Assembly: GCF_003347605.1 (NCBI RefSeq) | Contig: NZ_QDFZ01000018.1 | Location: 62,715-126,714 of the forward strand | Reading direction: 5' to 3' | Origin: Chryseobacterium sp. KLBC 52 | Lineage (GTDB): Bacteria; Bacteroidota; Bacteroidia; Flavobacteriales; Weeksellaceae | DNA length: 64,000 bases | In this document: positions 1 to 8,294 of the stretch, one piece after another | Position numbering within the stretch: the stretch's first letter is position 1 | Layout of the letters: the number at the start of each line of letters is the position of its first letter | The notes under the pieces: model-generated | What the model saw: only the letters and a program-made list of their open reading frames with translations | The model's database searches: none | Told to the model about the DNA's origin: nothing | Position numbers and translations under genes: made by a program

Positions 1-133
1 TTCTTCTTGTATAAACGTCTCTTGCGTTCTGCAAAGCCATTTCTGCTGTTGGTGCCTGTACAATTCCAACGTGTTTGTGAGATAATCCCGGTTTAGTCTG
101 AATAAACACTTCCCACATATCTAATTGACTCAT
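1..133 (-). CDS. paaB: PaaB, 1,2-phenylacetyl-CoA epoxidase subunit B (partial)
   Basis: Only the first 44 codons are inside the window; the gene runs off the left edge. The start reads MSQLDMWEVFIQTKPGLSHK, followed by HVGIVQAPTAEMALQNARD, which is the characteristic PaaB N-terminus. PaaB is a small non-catalytic bridging subunit of the PaaABCE multicomponent epoxidase that converts phenylacetyl-CoA to its ring-epoxide in the cytoplasm. It is the most downstream visible gene of the minus-strand paa operon, starting 16 bases after the unknown gene at 150-752. PaaC and PaaD would be expected further left, outside the window. Confidence 0.9.
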   Translation of the reverse strand, partial: MSQLDMWEVFIQTKPGLSHKHVGIVQAPTAEMALQNARDVYTRR

Positions 134-149
134 TATCTATTTTTATTTT

Positions 150-752
150 TTAATTTAATTTGATATTGAAGTTATCTTCAACATATTTTAAAATTTTCAT
201 GAAACTTTCATATTCATCAATCCCTGGGTACTTATCTAAATAGACTTGGGGATTAAGATAATGAAACTCATTCTGTCTATTATAAGACTTATATTTCACT
301 AAGAAATCTGCACCATCTAAGACACTCATCTCCTGCGACATTAAAACATAATCTTTTTCATCTTCATCAAAAATAACTTTTCGTTTTGATTTTTTATAAT
401 TAAAAAATGTTTCTTTCGGAAGATCTCCAATATTTAATGCTTCAAGATTTAAAAAGACTTCTTTTAATGGAATTTTTGATTTTGGCTTTGTTACAATAGG
501 AGGAATTGATTGAAATTCATCTTCACTTATCTTTTTTGGAAAAAACCATTGTACTAATTCGACATTCCATTTTTTATTTTCGTTAAGATAAATTCTAAAA
601 ACTTTTCCACTGTTTGTAATTCCATTACCAACGTAAATTCTTACTTCATTTTCTCTGTCAAGTTTTAAAGGTATGTTTGCAAGTATATCAACACTTTGAC
701 CTTTAAAAAAAGAAACAGCCAATAATAAAAATATCTGAAGTAAGGTTTTCAC
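150..752 (-). CDS. Unknown secreted protein inside the paa operon
   Basis: This 200-residue protein begins with a signal peptide (MKTLLQIFLLLAVSFFKGQS), so it is probably exported. The mature part is rich in Lys, Glu and Asn, has no cysteine-based motif, and I do not recognise a domain. It lies between paaA (7 bases upstream in transcription order) and paaB (16 bases downstream), so it is probably co-transcribed with them. paaA and paaB are usually adjacent, and the other paa products act in the cytoplasm, so a secreted protein here looks like an insertion. The coding sequence also looks more A/T-rich than paaA. I cannot assign a function. Confidence 0.75.
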   Translation of the reverse strand: MKTLLQIFLLLAVSFFKGQSVDILANIPLKLDRENEVRIYVGNGITNSGKVFRIYLNENKKWNVELVQWFFPKKISEDEFQSIPPIVTKPKSKIPLKEVFLNLEALNIGDLPKETFFNYKKSKRKVIFDEDEKDYVLMSQEMSVLDGADFLVKYKSYNRQNEFHYLNPQVYLDKYPGIDEYESFMKILKYVEDNFNIKLN

Positions 753-759
753 TGATTTT

Positions 760-1698
760 CTAGTTTACTTTTTCGTTCTGTTTTTCTGCAAAAGCCGCCG
801 CAGCTTCTTTTACCCAAGCATTCTCTCTTTGCGCTTTTCTCTTCGTTTCGATACGCTTTTTGTTGCAAGGTCCGTTTCCTTTTAAGATTTCCATGAATTC
901 ATCCCACGGAAGTTCTCCGAAATCATAATGCTGTCTTTCCTCATTCCATTTTAGATCTTTATCAGGAATGGTTAATCCCAGGAACTCAGCCTGAGAAACA
1001 GTAACATCGATAAATCTCTGACGAAGACTGTCGTTACTTTCTCTTTTTACTCTGTAATTCATAGAGATTTTGGAGTTGGGTGAACTGTCATCATTAGGTC
1101 CGAACATCATCAGAGCTGGCCACCAGAAACGGTTTAATGAAGCCTGAGCCATTTCTTTCTGTTGTTTTGTACCACGGCACAATGCCATAAGAATTTCGTA
1201 TCCTTGTCTTTGGTGGAATGATTCTTCCTTACAGATTTTCACCATCGCTCTTGAATAAGGACCGTAAGAATTCCCCATCAGCATTACCTGGTTCATAATC
1301 GCAGCACCGTCTACTAACCAACCGATGGCACCGATATCTGCCCAGCTTAAGGTAGGATAGTTGAAAATACTTGAATATTTTGCTTTTCCTTCCAGCATAT
1401 CATCATAAGTAGCATCTCTGTCTGCTCTGATACTTCCGTCACCTAACGTTTCAGTGGCAGAATAAAGATATAAGCCGTGGCCTGCCTCATCCTGAACTTT
1501 AGCTAAAAGAGCCATTTTTCTTCTCAATGAAGGCGCTCTGGAAATCCAGTTGGCTTCCGGCAACATTCCTACAATTTCAGAATGCGCGTGCTGTGAAATC
1601 TGACGAACCAATAATTTTCTGTAATCATCCGGCATTACATCTTTTGGTTCTACTTTATTTTCTTCGTGAACGTATTGAACAAATTTTTCTAAGTCCAT
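760..1698 (-). CDS. paaA: PaaA, 1,2-phenylacetyl-CoA epoxidase catalytic subunit
   Basis: This 312-residue ferritin-like diiron protein is the catalytic subunit of the phenylacetyl-CoA epoxidase. Metal-binding motifs are visible as E41, E71-A-G-H74 (in VQDEAGHGLY) and E159-S-F-H162 (in KEESFHQRQGYE), as expected for PaaA; length is also normal for the family. The enzyme inserts one oxygen atom into the aromatic ring of phenylacetyl-CoA, taking electrons from the PaaE reductase encoded upstream. It is separated from paaE by 114 bases containing an unusual octamer repeat, and is followed closely by the unknown gene at 150-752. The start at 1698 is the only methionine that gives the full N-terminus. 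Confidence 0.96.
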   Translation of the reverse strand: MDLEKFVQYVHEENKVEPKDVMPDDYRKLLVRQISQHAHSEIVGMLPEANWISRAPSLRRKMALLAKVQDEAGHGLYLYSATETLGDGSIRADRDATYDDMLEGKAKYSSIFNYPTLSWADIGAIGWLVDGAAIMNQVMLMGNSYGPYSRAMVKICKEESFHQRQGYEILMALCRGTKQQKEMAQASLNRFWWPALMMFGPNDDSSPNSKISMNYRVKRESNDSLRQRFIDVTVSQAEFLGLTIPDKDLKWNEERQHYDFGELPWDEFMEILKGNGPCNKKRIETKRKAQRENAWVKEAAAAFAEKQNEKVN

Positions 1699-1707
1699 CT
1701 TTTTTGA

Positions 1708-1811
1708 ATTTGAAAATTAAATAATTTGAGAATTTGAGAATTAGGCGATTGGGAAATTTAAATATGATAATAGCATTTTCAAATTAGCCCATTTTCTCAT
1801 TTTCAAATTGT
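1708..1811. repeat. Octamer-periodic inverted repeat between paaE and paaA
   Basis: The whole paaE-paaA intergenic space reads as 8-mers in one register: ATTTGAAA (1708), ATTAAATA, ATTTGAGA (1724), ATTTGAGA (1732), ATTAGGCG, ATTGGGAA, ATTTAAAT, ATGATAAT, then AGCATTTT, CAAATTAG, CCCATTTT, CTCATTTT, CAAATTGT (1804). The second half contains TCAAAT and CTCATTTT units that are reverse complements of the first-half units (TTTGAA, TTTGAGA), so the transcript could fold back. It lies inside an operon, so it might affect mRNA stability or attenuate paaA. The periodicity and inversion are visible; function is inference. Confidence 0.7.
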
Positions 1812-1812
1812 C

Positions 1813-2898
1813 TTAAACATCATAATTAAGCATCACCACATTGGTTGTAGGGTGACATTGGCAGGTAAGAACGAAGCCTCTGGCTACTTCTTCTTCGGTA
1901 AGCGCATAGTTCTTCTCCATGAAAACTTCTCCTTCCAGAACCTGTGCTTTACACGTACAGCAAACGCCTCCCTTACATGCGAAAGGAACCGGAAGCTGAT
2001 CTTTCAATGCTTTATCTAAGATACTCTCTTTTTTAGAATTAAGGTGGAACGAATATTCATCATCATCAATGATTACCGTTACCATACTTTCAATATTGGC
2101 AATGGCCTTGAATTCATCACTCATTTCCTCCGTATTTTCTTCATCCGGAGCGGTGAAATATTCAAATAAAACCTGAATAGCAGGTACTTTTTTGTCTTTT
2201 TTCAGATAGTCTGCAATCCCCTTAATCATTTCTGAAGGTCCGCAAATAAAATAAGTAGCTTCTTTTACATCAATATCTGTATATCTTTCAAACAGCTGCT
2301 CTAATTTTTCTGACGAAATTCTTCCTTCAAAAACAGGATCTTCGTGTTTCTCACGGCTTACCAGGTAAATCACTTTCAGTCTTCCGTTGAAATGCTCTAC
2401 AAGTTTATCAATCTCTGCCTTTCTTAAAACATGATTCATGCTTCTGTTGCTGTAGAACAAATAGGCATTTGAATTCGGTTCCTGATAAAGACTTTCTTTA
2501 ATATTGGATAATACAGGAGTAATTCCGCTTCCTGCAGCCAGACCAACATAAGTTTTTACGTTTGTCGGGTGATAAGAAGTATTGAAACCACCCATCGGAG
2601 GCATTACTTCCAGCACTTCATCCATATGAAGGTGTTCATTGAAATAGCCTGATACTTTTCCGCCTTCAAGCAACTTCACCAATACTTCCAGCGTATTGCC
2701 CTTTTCACTTGGAGCATTACAGATAGAGTAAGAACGTCTTTCTTCATTTCCGTTGATCATCATTCGGAAATTCAGATACTGTCCCTGCTTGAACCTGAAC
2801 TTATCTTTCAGTTCTTCAGGGATTTCTACCGCCACATTCACTGCTTCGGAAGTATCTTTCTGAACTTTAACTGTTTTAAGTTTATAAAATGAATTCAT
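1813..2898 (-). CDS. paaE: PaaE, phenylacetyl-CoA epoxidase reductase subunit
   Basis: This 361-residue flavoprotein has three domains in order: an FAD-binding barrel (RRSYSIC near residues 54-60), an NAD(P)-binding domain (AAGSGITPV at 121-129, and a late CGPSEM) and a C-terminal plant-type 2Fe-2S ferredoxin domain with C308-x4-C313-x2-C316-x29-C346. It passes electrons from NADPH through FAD and the iron-sulfur cluster to the PaaA diiron centre. Its start codon shares one base with the paaK stop (TAATG), so the two are likely translationally coupled. Extra cysteines C314 and C348 lie next to the cluster ligands. Confidence 0.95.
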   Translation of the reverse strand: MNSFYKLKTVKVQKDTSEAVNVAVEIPEELKDKFRFKQGQYLNFRMMINGNEERRSYSICNAPSEKGNTLEVLVKLLEGGKVSGYFNEHLHMDEVLEVMPPMGGFNTSYHPTNVKTYVGLAAGSGITPVLSNIKESLYQEPNSNAYLFYSNRSMNHVLRKAEIDKLVEHFNGRLKVIYLVSREKHEDPVFEGRISSEKLEQLFERYTDIDVKEATYFICGPSEMIKGIADYLKKDKKVPAIQVLFEYFTAPDEENTEEMSDEFKAIANIESMVTVIIDDDEYSFHLNSKKESILDKALKDQLPVPFACKGGVCCTCKAQVLEGEVFMEKNYALTEEEVARGFVLTCQCHPTTNVVMLNYDV

Positions 2899-4214
2899 TA
2901 TTTTTTAAGTATTCTATTAATTTTTCCACCTTCGCACTTCGGCAGGCTGTCCTGAGCATGAACTTTTACTTTCGTAGTGATTCCTACCCTCTTTTTTATT
3001 TCGTTTTCTATGTTTTTCCCAAAGTTGCCGACAAAATTAAAATAATCATCGGTATTGGCTTCTATTTTTTGAGATTTTACCAATTCATCATCTATTTCTA
3101 CATCAATATCCAAAGCGATACACATATGTTCTTTTTCTACGGGGGTTAAATAGTAGTTCGGAACCACTCCTTTTACATAAGAAAAAGCATCTTCAATCTG
3201 GCTTGGATATACGTTTACCCCTCTTACGATCAGCATGTCATCAGCTCTTCCAACGATAGGTTTCATTTTCACCATGGTTCTTCTGGCATTTTCATCGTAG
3301 TAAAGACTTGTAATATCATTCGTCCAGTAGCGTAAAAGCGGCATTGCTTTTTTGGTTAAAGTAGTGATCACCAAAACGCCTTCTTCTCCAAAAGGAACCG
3401 GCTGTTTGGTAACCGGATCTAAAATCTCAGGATAAAAATGATCTTCCCAGATATAAGCTCCTCCTTTCTCTTCAAAATCCTCCATGGAAACTCCCGGACC
3501 GATAATTTCACTTAATCCATAGATATTGGTTGCATGAACGCCTAATTTTTCTTCAATATGACCTCTGATAATCTCCGTCCATGGTTCTGAACCTAGTACT
3601 GCATATTTAAGACTGATCTCTTCTGCAGTAATTCCTCTTCTGGCAAATTCATCCGCAATCGTTAAAGCATATGACGGTGAACAACAGATCACTTCTGGTT
3701 TGAAATCTACAATCAGATCTACCTGTCTTGACGTCATTCCTCCGGAAATAGGAAGAACACTCATCCCCAACATTTCAGCTCCGTAATGAAGGCCTAAACC
3801 TCCTGTAAAAATTCCGTAACCATAAGCGTTGTGCAACTGCATTCCAGGTCTTGCTCCTGCAGCATGTAAAGATCTTGCCACCACTTCACTGAAAAGGTCC
3901 ACATCTTCTTTAGTATATCCTACCACAGTCGGCTTCCCTGTTGTTCCGCTTGAGCAGTGAATACGCTGAAGCTCATTTTTAGGAACAGAAAATAATCCGA
4001 AAGGATAGTTATCTCTTAAATCCTGTTTGTAAGTAATAGGAAGTTTAGCGATATCTTCAATCGACCTTATACCCTGCGGAGATATTTGTAATTCATCAAA
4101 TTTCTTTTTATAAAATTCCGACTTCTCTCCCAAATAGTTGATCAGGCTGATCAACCGGTCGGATTGAAGCTGTCTCAACTGACCCAGCTCCAGATATTCA
4201 ACTGAAAAATCCAT
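2898..4214 (-). CDS. paaK: PaaK, phenylacetate-CoA ligase
   Basis: This adenylate-forming ligase activates phenylacetate to phenylacetyl-CoA using ATP and CoA, the first step of the pathway. The phosphate-binding motif CSSGTTGKPTVVGYT is near residue 87, and the family's YGLSEIIGPG and GRADDMLIVRGVNVYPSQIE signatures follow. I start it at 4214 (MDFSVEYLEL, 438 residues). An in-frame ATG at 4229 would lie inside a perfect palindrome (4223-4236) that looks like an operator, so the shorter form is more likely. The gene is the first of the paa operon in this window and overlaps paaE by one base. Nothing in the active site looks damaged. Confidence 0.94.
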   Translation of the reverse strand: MDFSVEYLELGQLRQLQSDRLISLINYLGEKSEFYKKKFDELQISPQGIRSIEDIAKLPITYKQDLRDNYPFGLFSVPKNELQRIHCSSGTTGKPTVVGYTKEDVDLFSEVVARSLHAAGARPGMQLHNAYGYGIFTGGLGLHYGAEMLGMSVLPISGGMTSRQVDLIVDFKPEVICCSPSYALTIADEFARRGITAEEISLKYAVLGSEPWTEIIRGHIEEKLGVHATNIYGLSEIIGPGVSMEDFEEKGGAYIWEDHFYPEILDPVTKQPVPFGEEGVLVITTLTKKAMPLLRYWTNDITSLYYDENARRTMVKMKPIVGRADDMLIVRGVNVYPSQIEDAFSYVKGVVPNYYLTPVEKEHMCIALDIDVEIDDELVKSQKIEANTDDYFNFVGNFGKNIENEIKKRVGITTKVKVHAQDSLPKCEGGKINRILKK

Positions 4215-4222
4215 AAAACTAA

Positions 4223-4236
4223 CTAACATTTGTTAG
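4223..4236. promoter_or_regulatory. Putative TetR-family operator of the paa operon
   Basis: CTAACA-TT-TGTTAG is a perfect 6-bp inverted repeat with a two-base spacer, 9 bases upstream of the preferred paaK start. The spacing and sequence type (CnAAC..GTTnG) resemble operators of TetR regulators of CoA-activated aromatic and fatty acid degradation genes such as PaaR. The tetR-type gene at 4458-5036 is the obvious candidate binder. The palindrome is seen directly; its role is inferred. Confidence 0.6.
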
Positions 4237-4336
4237 GTGTAAATTTAAAAAGATTTTGCTAGCTGGCAAAATTTTTATGACTTTTGTCATATTTTGAATG
4301 ATTCTAAATAAGAAAAATTATTAAAATTATGCCCAA

Positions 4337-4447
4337 TGTCATTCTGAACGGAACGAATGTGTAGTGAAGAATCTTTTAAAAATCTAACAATCTGTAACGA
4401 GATTCTTCCCTTCGTCAGAAATCGAAGATTCGACGTAGTCAATGACA
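4337..4447. repeat. REP-like intergenic element, copy 1
   Basis: Ends in TGTCATTCTGAACG and TGACA, with an internal inverted pair GAAGAATCT (4366-4374) and AGATTCTTC (4400-4408), then CTTCGTCAGAAATCGAAG. The same modules recur at 15309-15433 and 26994-27069. It lies between paaK and its presumed regulator, immediately before the regulator's stop. Confidence 0.8.
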
Positions 4448-4457
4448 AACGAAGTGG

Positions 4458-5036
4458 TTATTTTTTCTGATTTCCAAGCAGGCCAAAAAGAATCTTTTCT
4501 CTGATCTCATCGGTAATTTCATCCGTAGAATCACTACTTCTTTTGAACCAGAAATAGGAATTATTTAAGGTATGAAGGATAAATCTTGTGGTGAATGATG
4601 GTGATTTCAGTTCCCATTTTTCGGCTTTGTAAATCTCGGAAATCAGTTTCTCAACTTCCTGCTGATAGTTTTTTCTTAATTCTACAAATTCGGGAAGTCT
4701 TTCTTCAAGGTGTTTCCATTCATTGGAATAAATATGGGTAACATCACGGTTTTTAAGAACAACAGAAAGATGTTTATCCAATAGCAGATTCAGCTTTTCC
4801 TTTGGAGCAATAGCTGTACTTTTCACCTCCTGAAGCTCATCGAAAAACTCCTGTGCAATACCAAAACAAATCCATTCCAGAATTTCTTCCTTTGAACGGA
4901 TATGTGCATACAGCGATGCTGCCTTGATATTCAGTTTCGTTGCCAGGTCTCTTACTGAGCTCCCCATATACCCTTTCTCTTTGAAAAGTTCTACAGCTAC
5001 GTCTAATATTTTTTTCTGTTTTTCTTTTAGTTCCAT
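4458..5036 (-). CDS. TetR/AcrR-family transcriptional regulator, probably PaaR-like
   Basis: This 192-residue protein has an N-terminal TetR helix-turn-helix (residues about 8-55: ILDVAVELFKEKGYMGSSV, then RDLATKLNIKAASLYAHI) and an all-helical ligand-binding C-terminal domain. TetR regulators beside paa genes generally repress the pathway and release DNA on binding phenylacetyl-CoA. Orientation is the same as paaK, 243 bases upstream of it, with a REP-like element between. The likely target is the palindrome at 4223-4236. No copy of that palindrome lies in front of this gene, so autoregulation through the same site is not evident. The ligand is inferred from context only. Confidence 0.85.
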   Translation of the reverse strand: MELKEKQKKILDVAVELFKEKGYMGSSVRDLATKLNIKAASLYAHIRSKEEILEWICFGIAQEFFDELQEVKSTAIAPKEKLNLLLDKHLSVVLKNRDVTHIYSNEWKHLEERLPEFVELRKNYQQEVEKLISEIYKAEKWELKSPSFTTRFILHTLNNSYFWFKRSSDSTDEITDEIREKILFGLLGNQKK

Positions 5037-5407
5037 CTGGTAAAATGCAAAAGTAATTATTCTGAATTAAACTGTTCATTTTTTGAACATAAAAAGAAAA
5101 AAGACCTGCGAACCGTAGTTTAGATATTCTGTTAATTGGTCTTGTTATGACTTTTTGTTCATGATTTCCAAGAAATAATTACGAAATCGGAAATTTTGTC
5201 AAGTTAAATTTCCGTTAAAAATACAATATCCGGAAAATTTGTCCTATTTTTTTGTAAATTTAATAATTGAACAGTTTTTGCGATACAGTCATCGAATAAA
5301 TGATTAAATAATTGATGGCATTAAGAAACTAAGCCTCAAAATTTGGTTTCTTGATGTTTTTTAAAAACTAAACTTTAAACAAACCATTACCAAAAATATA
5401 TAAAAAT
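5037..5407. other. Intergenic region between divergent tetR and clpB
   Basis: No gene is apparent in these 371 bases. A perfect inverted repeat TGTTCA-(5)-TGAACA lies at 5073-5089, just upstream of the regulator gene, and could be a regulator site for it. The A/T-rich stretch before clpB presumably holds its promoter, but I found no clean TAnnTTTG box and no CIRCE-type inverted repeat. Confidence 0.5.
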
Positions 5408-8002
5408 ATGAACTTAAACCAATATACTGTAAAATCACAGGAAGCCATCCAGGCAGCACAACAGGTTGCTATGGAACTGGGCAATCAAAGTATCGAACCT
5501 CAACATCTCCTTGAAGGAATCTTCCAGGTGGATGAAAATATATCGCCTTTCTTATTAAAAAAATCTGAAGCAGATGCTAATTTAGTAAGAGAGCGCAACC
5601 GTGAGAATTTAGAAAAACTTCCAAAAGTACAGGGAGGAAATATTTATCTTTCACAATCTGCCAACAAAGTATTGCTGGATGCACCCAACATTGCCAAGAA
5701 GATGGGTGACGAATATGTAACGATTGAACATTTATGGCTATCTCTTTTGGAAACTACTTCTGAAGTATCCAAAATGCTGAAAGATATGGGCGTAACCAAA
5801 AACCTGTTGGAAGGCGCTATCAAAGAATTAAGAAAAGGAAGTAAAGCAACTTCTGCAAGCTCAGAGGAAACGTATCAGTCTTTAAATAAATATGCGAAAA
5901 ATTTCAACGAGTTAGCAGCTGAAGGAAAACTGGATCCTGTAATCGGGCGTGATGAAGAGATCAGAAGGGTTTTACAGATCCTTTCCAGAAGAACTAAAAA
6001 CAATCCAATCCTTATTGGAGAACCTGGTGTAGGTAAAACAGCTATTGCTGAGGGAATTGCTCACAGAATTATCAGTGGCGACGTTCCTGAAAACCTGATG
6101 GATAAAACGTTATTCTCATTGGATATGGGCGCTTTGATCGCCGGAGCCAAATACAAAGGTGAATTTGAAGAGCGTCTGAAATCCGTTGTGAATGAGGTGA
6201 TCAAGTCTGATGGACAGATCATCCTTTTCATCGACGAGATCCACACTTTGGTAGGAGCCGGAGGCGGTGAAGGAGCAATGGATGCTGCCAATATCTTAAA
6301 GCCTGCTTTAGCAAGAGGAGAATTAAGAGCGATTGGTGCCACTACATTGAATGAATACCAAAAGTATTTTGAAAAAGATAAAGCGTTGGAAAGACGTTTC
6401 CAGAAAGTAATGGTGGAAGAACCGGATACAGAATCTGCAATTTCTATCCTTCGTGGTATTAAAGATAAATATGAAGCGCACCACAAGGTAAGAATCAAAG
6501 ATGAGGCAATTATTGCCGCGGTGGAAATGTCTCAAAGATATATTTCAGACCGTTTCTTACCGGATAAAGCCATCGATCTTATTGATGAAGCTTCTGCAAA
6601 ACTGAGAATGGAAATCAATTCCAAGCCGGAAGAGCTGGACGTTCTGGACAGAAGACTGATGCAGCTGGAAATTGAACTGGCAGCCATCTCAAGGGAAGGC
6701 AATCAGACCAAAATTGATCACCTTAAAGAAGATATTGCTAAAATTTCTGAACAGAGAAATGAGATCAATGCGAAATGGCTGAAAGAAAAACAGAAAAGTG
6801 AAGATCTTACCCAGATCAAAAAAGATATAGAATCCCTGAAACACGAGGCAGAAAGAGCTTCCAGAGCAGGAGATTATGCAAAAGTAGCGGAAATCCAATA
6901 CGGAAAACTTCGTGAAAAAGAAGAAGAACTAGCCAAAGTAGAGCTGGAAATGCAGAATCATCAGAATGAACTGATCAAAGAAGAGGTTACTGCAGAAAAT
7001 ATTTCTGAAGTGATTGCGAAATGGACCGGTATTCCTGTTACCAAATTGCTGCAATCAGAAAGAGACAAGCTATTGAATCTTGAATCTGAACTCCATCACA
7101 GAGTGGTTGGGCAGGATGAAGCGATTCAGGCAGTTGCAGATGCGATCAGAAGAAACAGAGCCGGTTTAAGTGATGATAAAAAGCCAATCGGATCTTTCTT
7201 ATTCCTGGGAACAACCGGAGTCGGTAAAACCGAGTTGGCAAAGGCATTGGCGGAATTCTTATTCGATGATGAAAACAATATGACAAGAATTGATATGAGT
7301 GAATATCAGGAACGTCACAGTGTTTCAAGATTGGTGGGAGCGCCTCCAGGCTATGTAGGATATGATGAAGGGGGACAACTGACTGAAGCGGTTAGAAGAA
7401 GACCTTATTCCGTAGTGCTTCTCGATGAGATTGAAAAAGCACACCCTGATGTTTTCAACACGTTACTTCAGGTTCTGGATGATGGACGTCTGACAGATAA
7501 TAAGGGACGAGTGGTGAATTTTAAAAATTCTATCATCATCATGACTTCGAATTTAGGATCACATCTGATTCAGGAGAATTTTGAGAATCTTACGGAAGAA
7601 AATCAGGATGAAATTGTGGATAAAACAAAAGATGAAGTTTTTGATCTTTTAAAACAGACGCTGCGTCCGGAATTCCTGAACAGAATTGATGAAATTGTAC
7701 TCTTCCAGCCTTTAAGAAAAAAAGAGATCGGAAAAATCGTTCAGTACCAATTGAGAGGATTCAATGAAATGTTATCTAAACGAAACATTATTATGACTTT
7801 CACTCAGGATGCGGTAGATTATCTGATGGATAAAGGATATGATCCTGCCTTCGGAGCAAGACCATTGAAAAGAGTGATCCAACAGGAAGTTCTCAACAAG
7901 TTGTCTAAAGAAATTCTTGCAGGAAATGTAAATGACGGAGACAGAATCACTTTGGATTACTTTGTAGAAACAGGATTAGTTTTCCGACCTACCGAACAAT
8001 AA
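5408..8002 (+). CDS. clpB: ClpB disaggregase
   Basis: This 864-residue AAA+ chaperone has the full ClpB layout: Clp-N repeats (about 1-145), first nucleotide-binding domain with Walker A GEPGVGKT at 204-211 and Walker B-type LFIDEIHTLVGAG, a long coiled M-domain (about 400-520, rich in Glu, Lys and Leu), a second nucleotide-binding domain with GTTGVGKT near 601-608, and the C-terminal small domain (DPAFGARPLKRVIQ). It works with DnaK to rescue aggregated proteins in the cytoplasm. The M-domain and the lack of a ClpP-docking loop of the ClpA/X type distinguish it from ClpA and ClpC. It is monocistronic, followed by a strong terminator. Confidence 0.98.
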   Translation: MNLNQYTVKSQEAIQAAQQVAMELGNQSIEPQHLLEGIFQVDENISPFLLKKSEADANLVRERNRENLEKLPKVQGGNIYLSQSANKVLLDAPNIAKKMGDEYVTIEHLWLSLLETTSEVSKMLKDMGVTKNLLEGAIKELRKGSKATSASSEETYQSLNKYAKNFNELAAEGKLDPVIGRDEEIRRVLQILSRRTKNNPILIGEPGVGKTAIAEGIAHRIISGDVPENLMDKTLFSLDMGALIAGAKYKGEFEERLKSVVNEVIKSDGQIILFIDEIHTLVGAGGGEGAMDAANILKPALARGELRAIGATTLNEYQKYFEKDKALERRFQKVMVEEPDTESAISILRGIKDKYEAHHKVRIKDEAIIAAVEMSQRYISDRFLPDKAIDLIDEASAKLRMEINSKPEELDVLDRRLMQLEIELAAISREGNQTKIDHLKEDIAKISEQRNEINAKWLKEKQKSEDLTQIKKDIESLKHEAERASRAGDYAKVAEIQYGKLREKEEELAKVELEMQNHQNELIKEEVTAENISEVIAKWTGIPVTKLLQSERDKLLNLESELHHRVVGQDEAIQAVADAIRRNRAGLSDDKKPIGSFLFLGTTGVGKTELAKALAEFLFDDENNMTRIDMSEYQERHSVSRLVGAPPGYVGYDEGGQLTEAVRRRPYSVVLLDEIEKAHPDVFNTLLQVLDDGRLTDNKGRVVNFKNSIIIMTSNLGSHLIQENFENLTEENQDEIVDKTKDEVFDLLKQTLRPEFLNRIDEIVLFQPLRKKEIGKIVQYQLRGFNEMLSKRNIIMTFTQDAVDYLMDKGYDPAFGARPLKRVIQQEVLNKLSKEILAGNVNDGDRITLDYFVETGLVFRPTEQ

Positions 8003-8033
8003 AATAGTTTTTTTCATATACATTATTTTTGTG

Positions 8034-8072
8034 AATAAGTGCTGTAGAATAATCTGCAGCACTTATTTTTTT
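8034..8072 (+). terminator. Rho-independent terminator of clpB
   Basis: A 14-bp stem (AATAAGTGCTGTAG with CTGCAGCACTTATT, one G-U pair) and a six-base loop are followed by a T run. Confidence 0.9.
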
Positions 8073-8139
8073 AACTATTTTTCTTATTTAAGTGAAATAA
8101 ACTTATATTTACTATACTAATAACTAAAACAGAATCAGC

Positions 8140-8292
8140 ATGAAAAAGCTAAAAAGAAATGATTTGAAAAAAATCGATGGCGGTCTTATCGCTCCCATCA
8201 TTATGTGTGATGAAAACATGAATTGCCCTGCCAATTTATGCTGTACATCAGGATACATATGCAGGGACTGGAGAAAGTATCCATGTATTTAA
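8140..8292 (+). CDS. Bacteriocin-like double-glycine leader peptide precursor
   Basis: A 50-residue reading frame starting MKKLKRNDLKKIDGG. The leader ends in a Gly-Gly pair (residues 14-15), the signal cut by C39-peptidase ABC exporters. The 35-residue core has six cysteines spaced C-x5-C-x4-CC-x5-C-x6-C, suggesting three disulfide bonds. Short bacteriocin-like proteins with this leader are common in Chryseobacterium, usually of unknown activity. It has its own terminator 3 bases after the stop and follows clpB's terminator, so it is an independent transcription unit. No exporter or maturation gene is visible here. Its role (antimicrobial, signal or other) is not determined by the sequence. 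Confidence 0.8.
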   Translation: MKKLKRNDLKKIDGGLIAPIIMCDENMNCPANLCCTSGYICRDWRKYPCI

Positions 8293-8294
8293 AG

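Noticed and set aside
5073..5089. TGTTCA-(5)-TGAACA inverted repeat upstream of the TetR gene as a second paa operator
   Set aside because: It differs from the CTAACA/TGTTAG site and has a different spacing, so it may bind another regulator or be chance; kept only as a note in the intergenic entry.
6061..6498. Open frame antisense to clpB
   Set aside because: It lies inside the highly conserved first AAA+ domain of clpB on the opposite strand and shows no domain or start signal.
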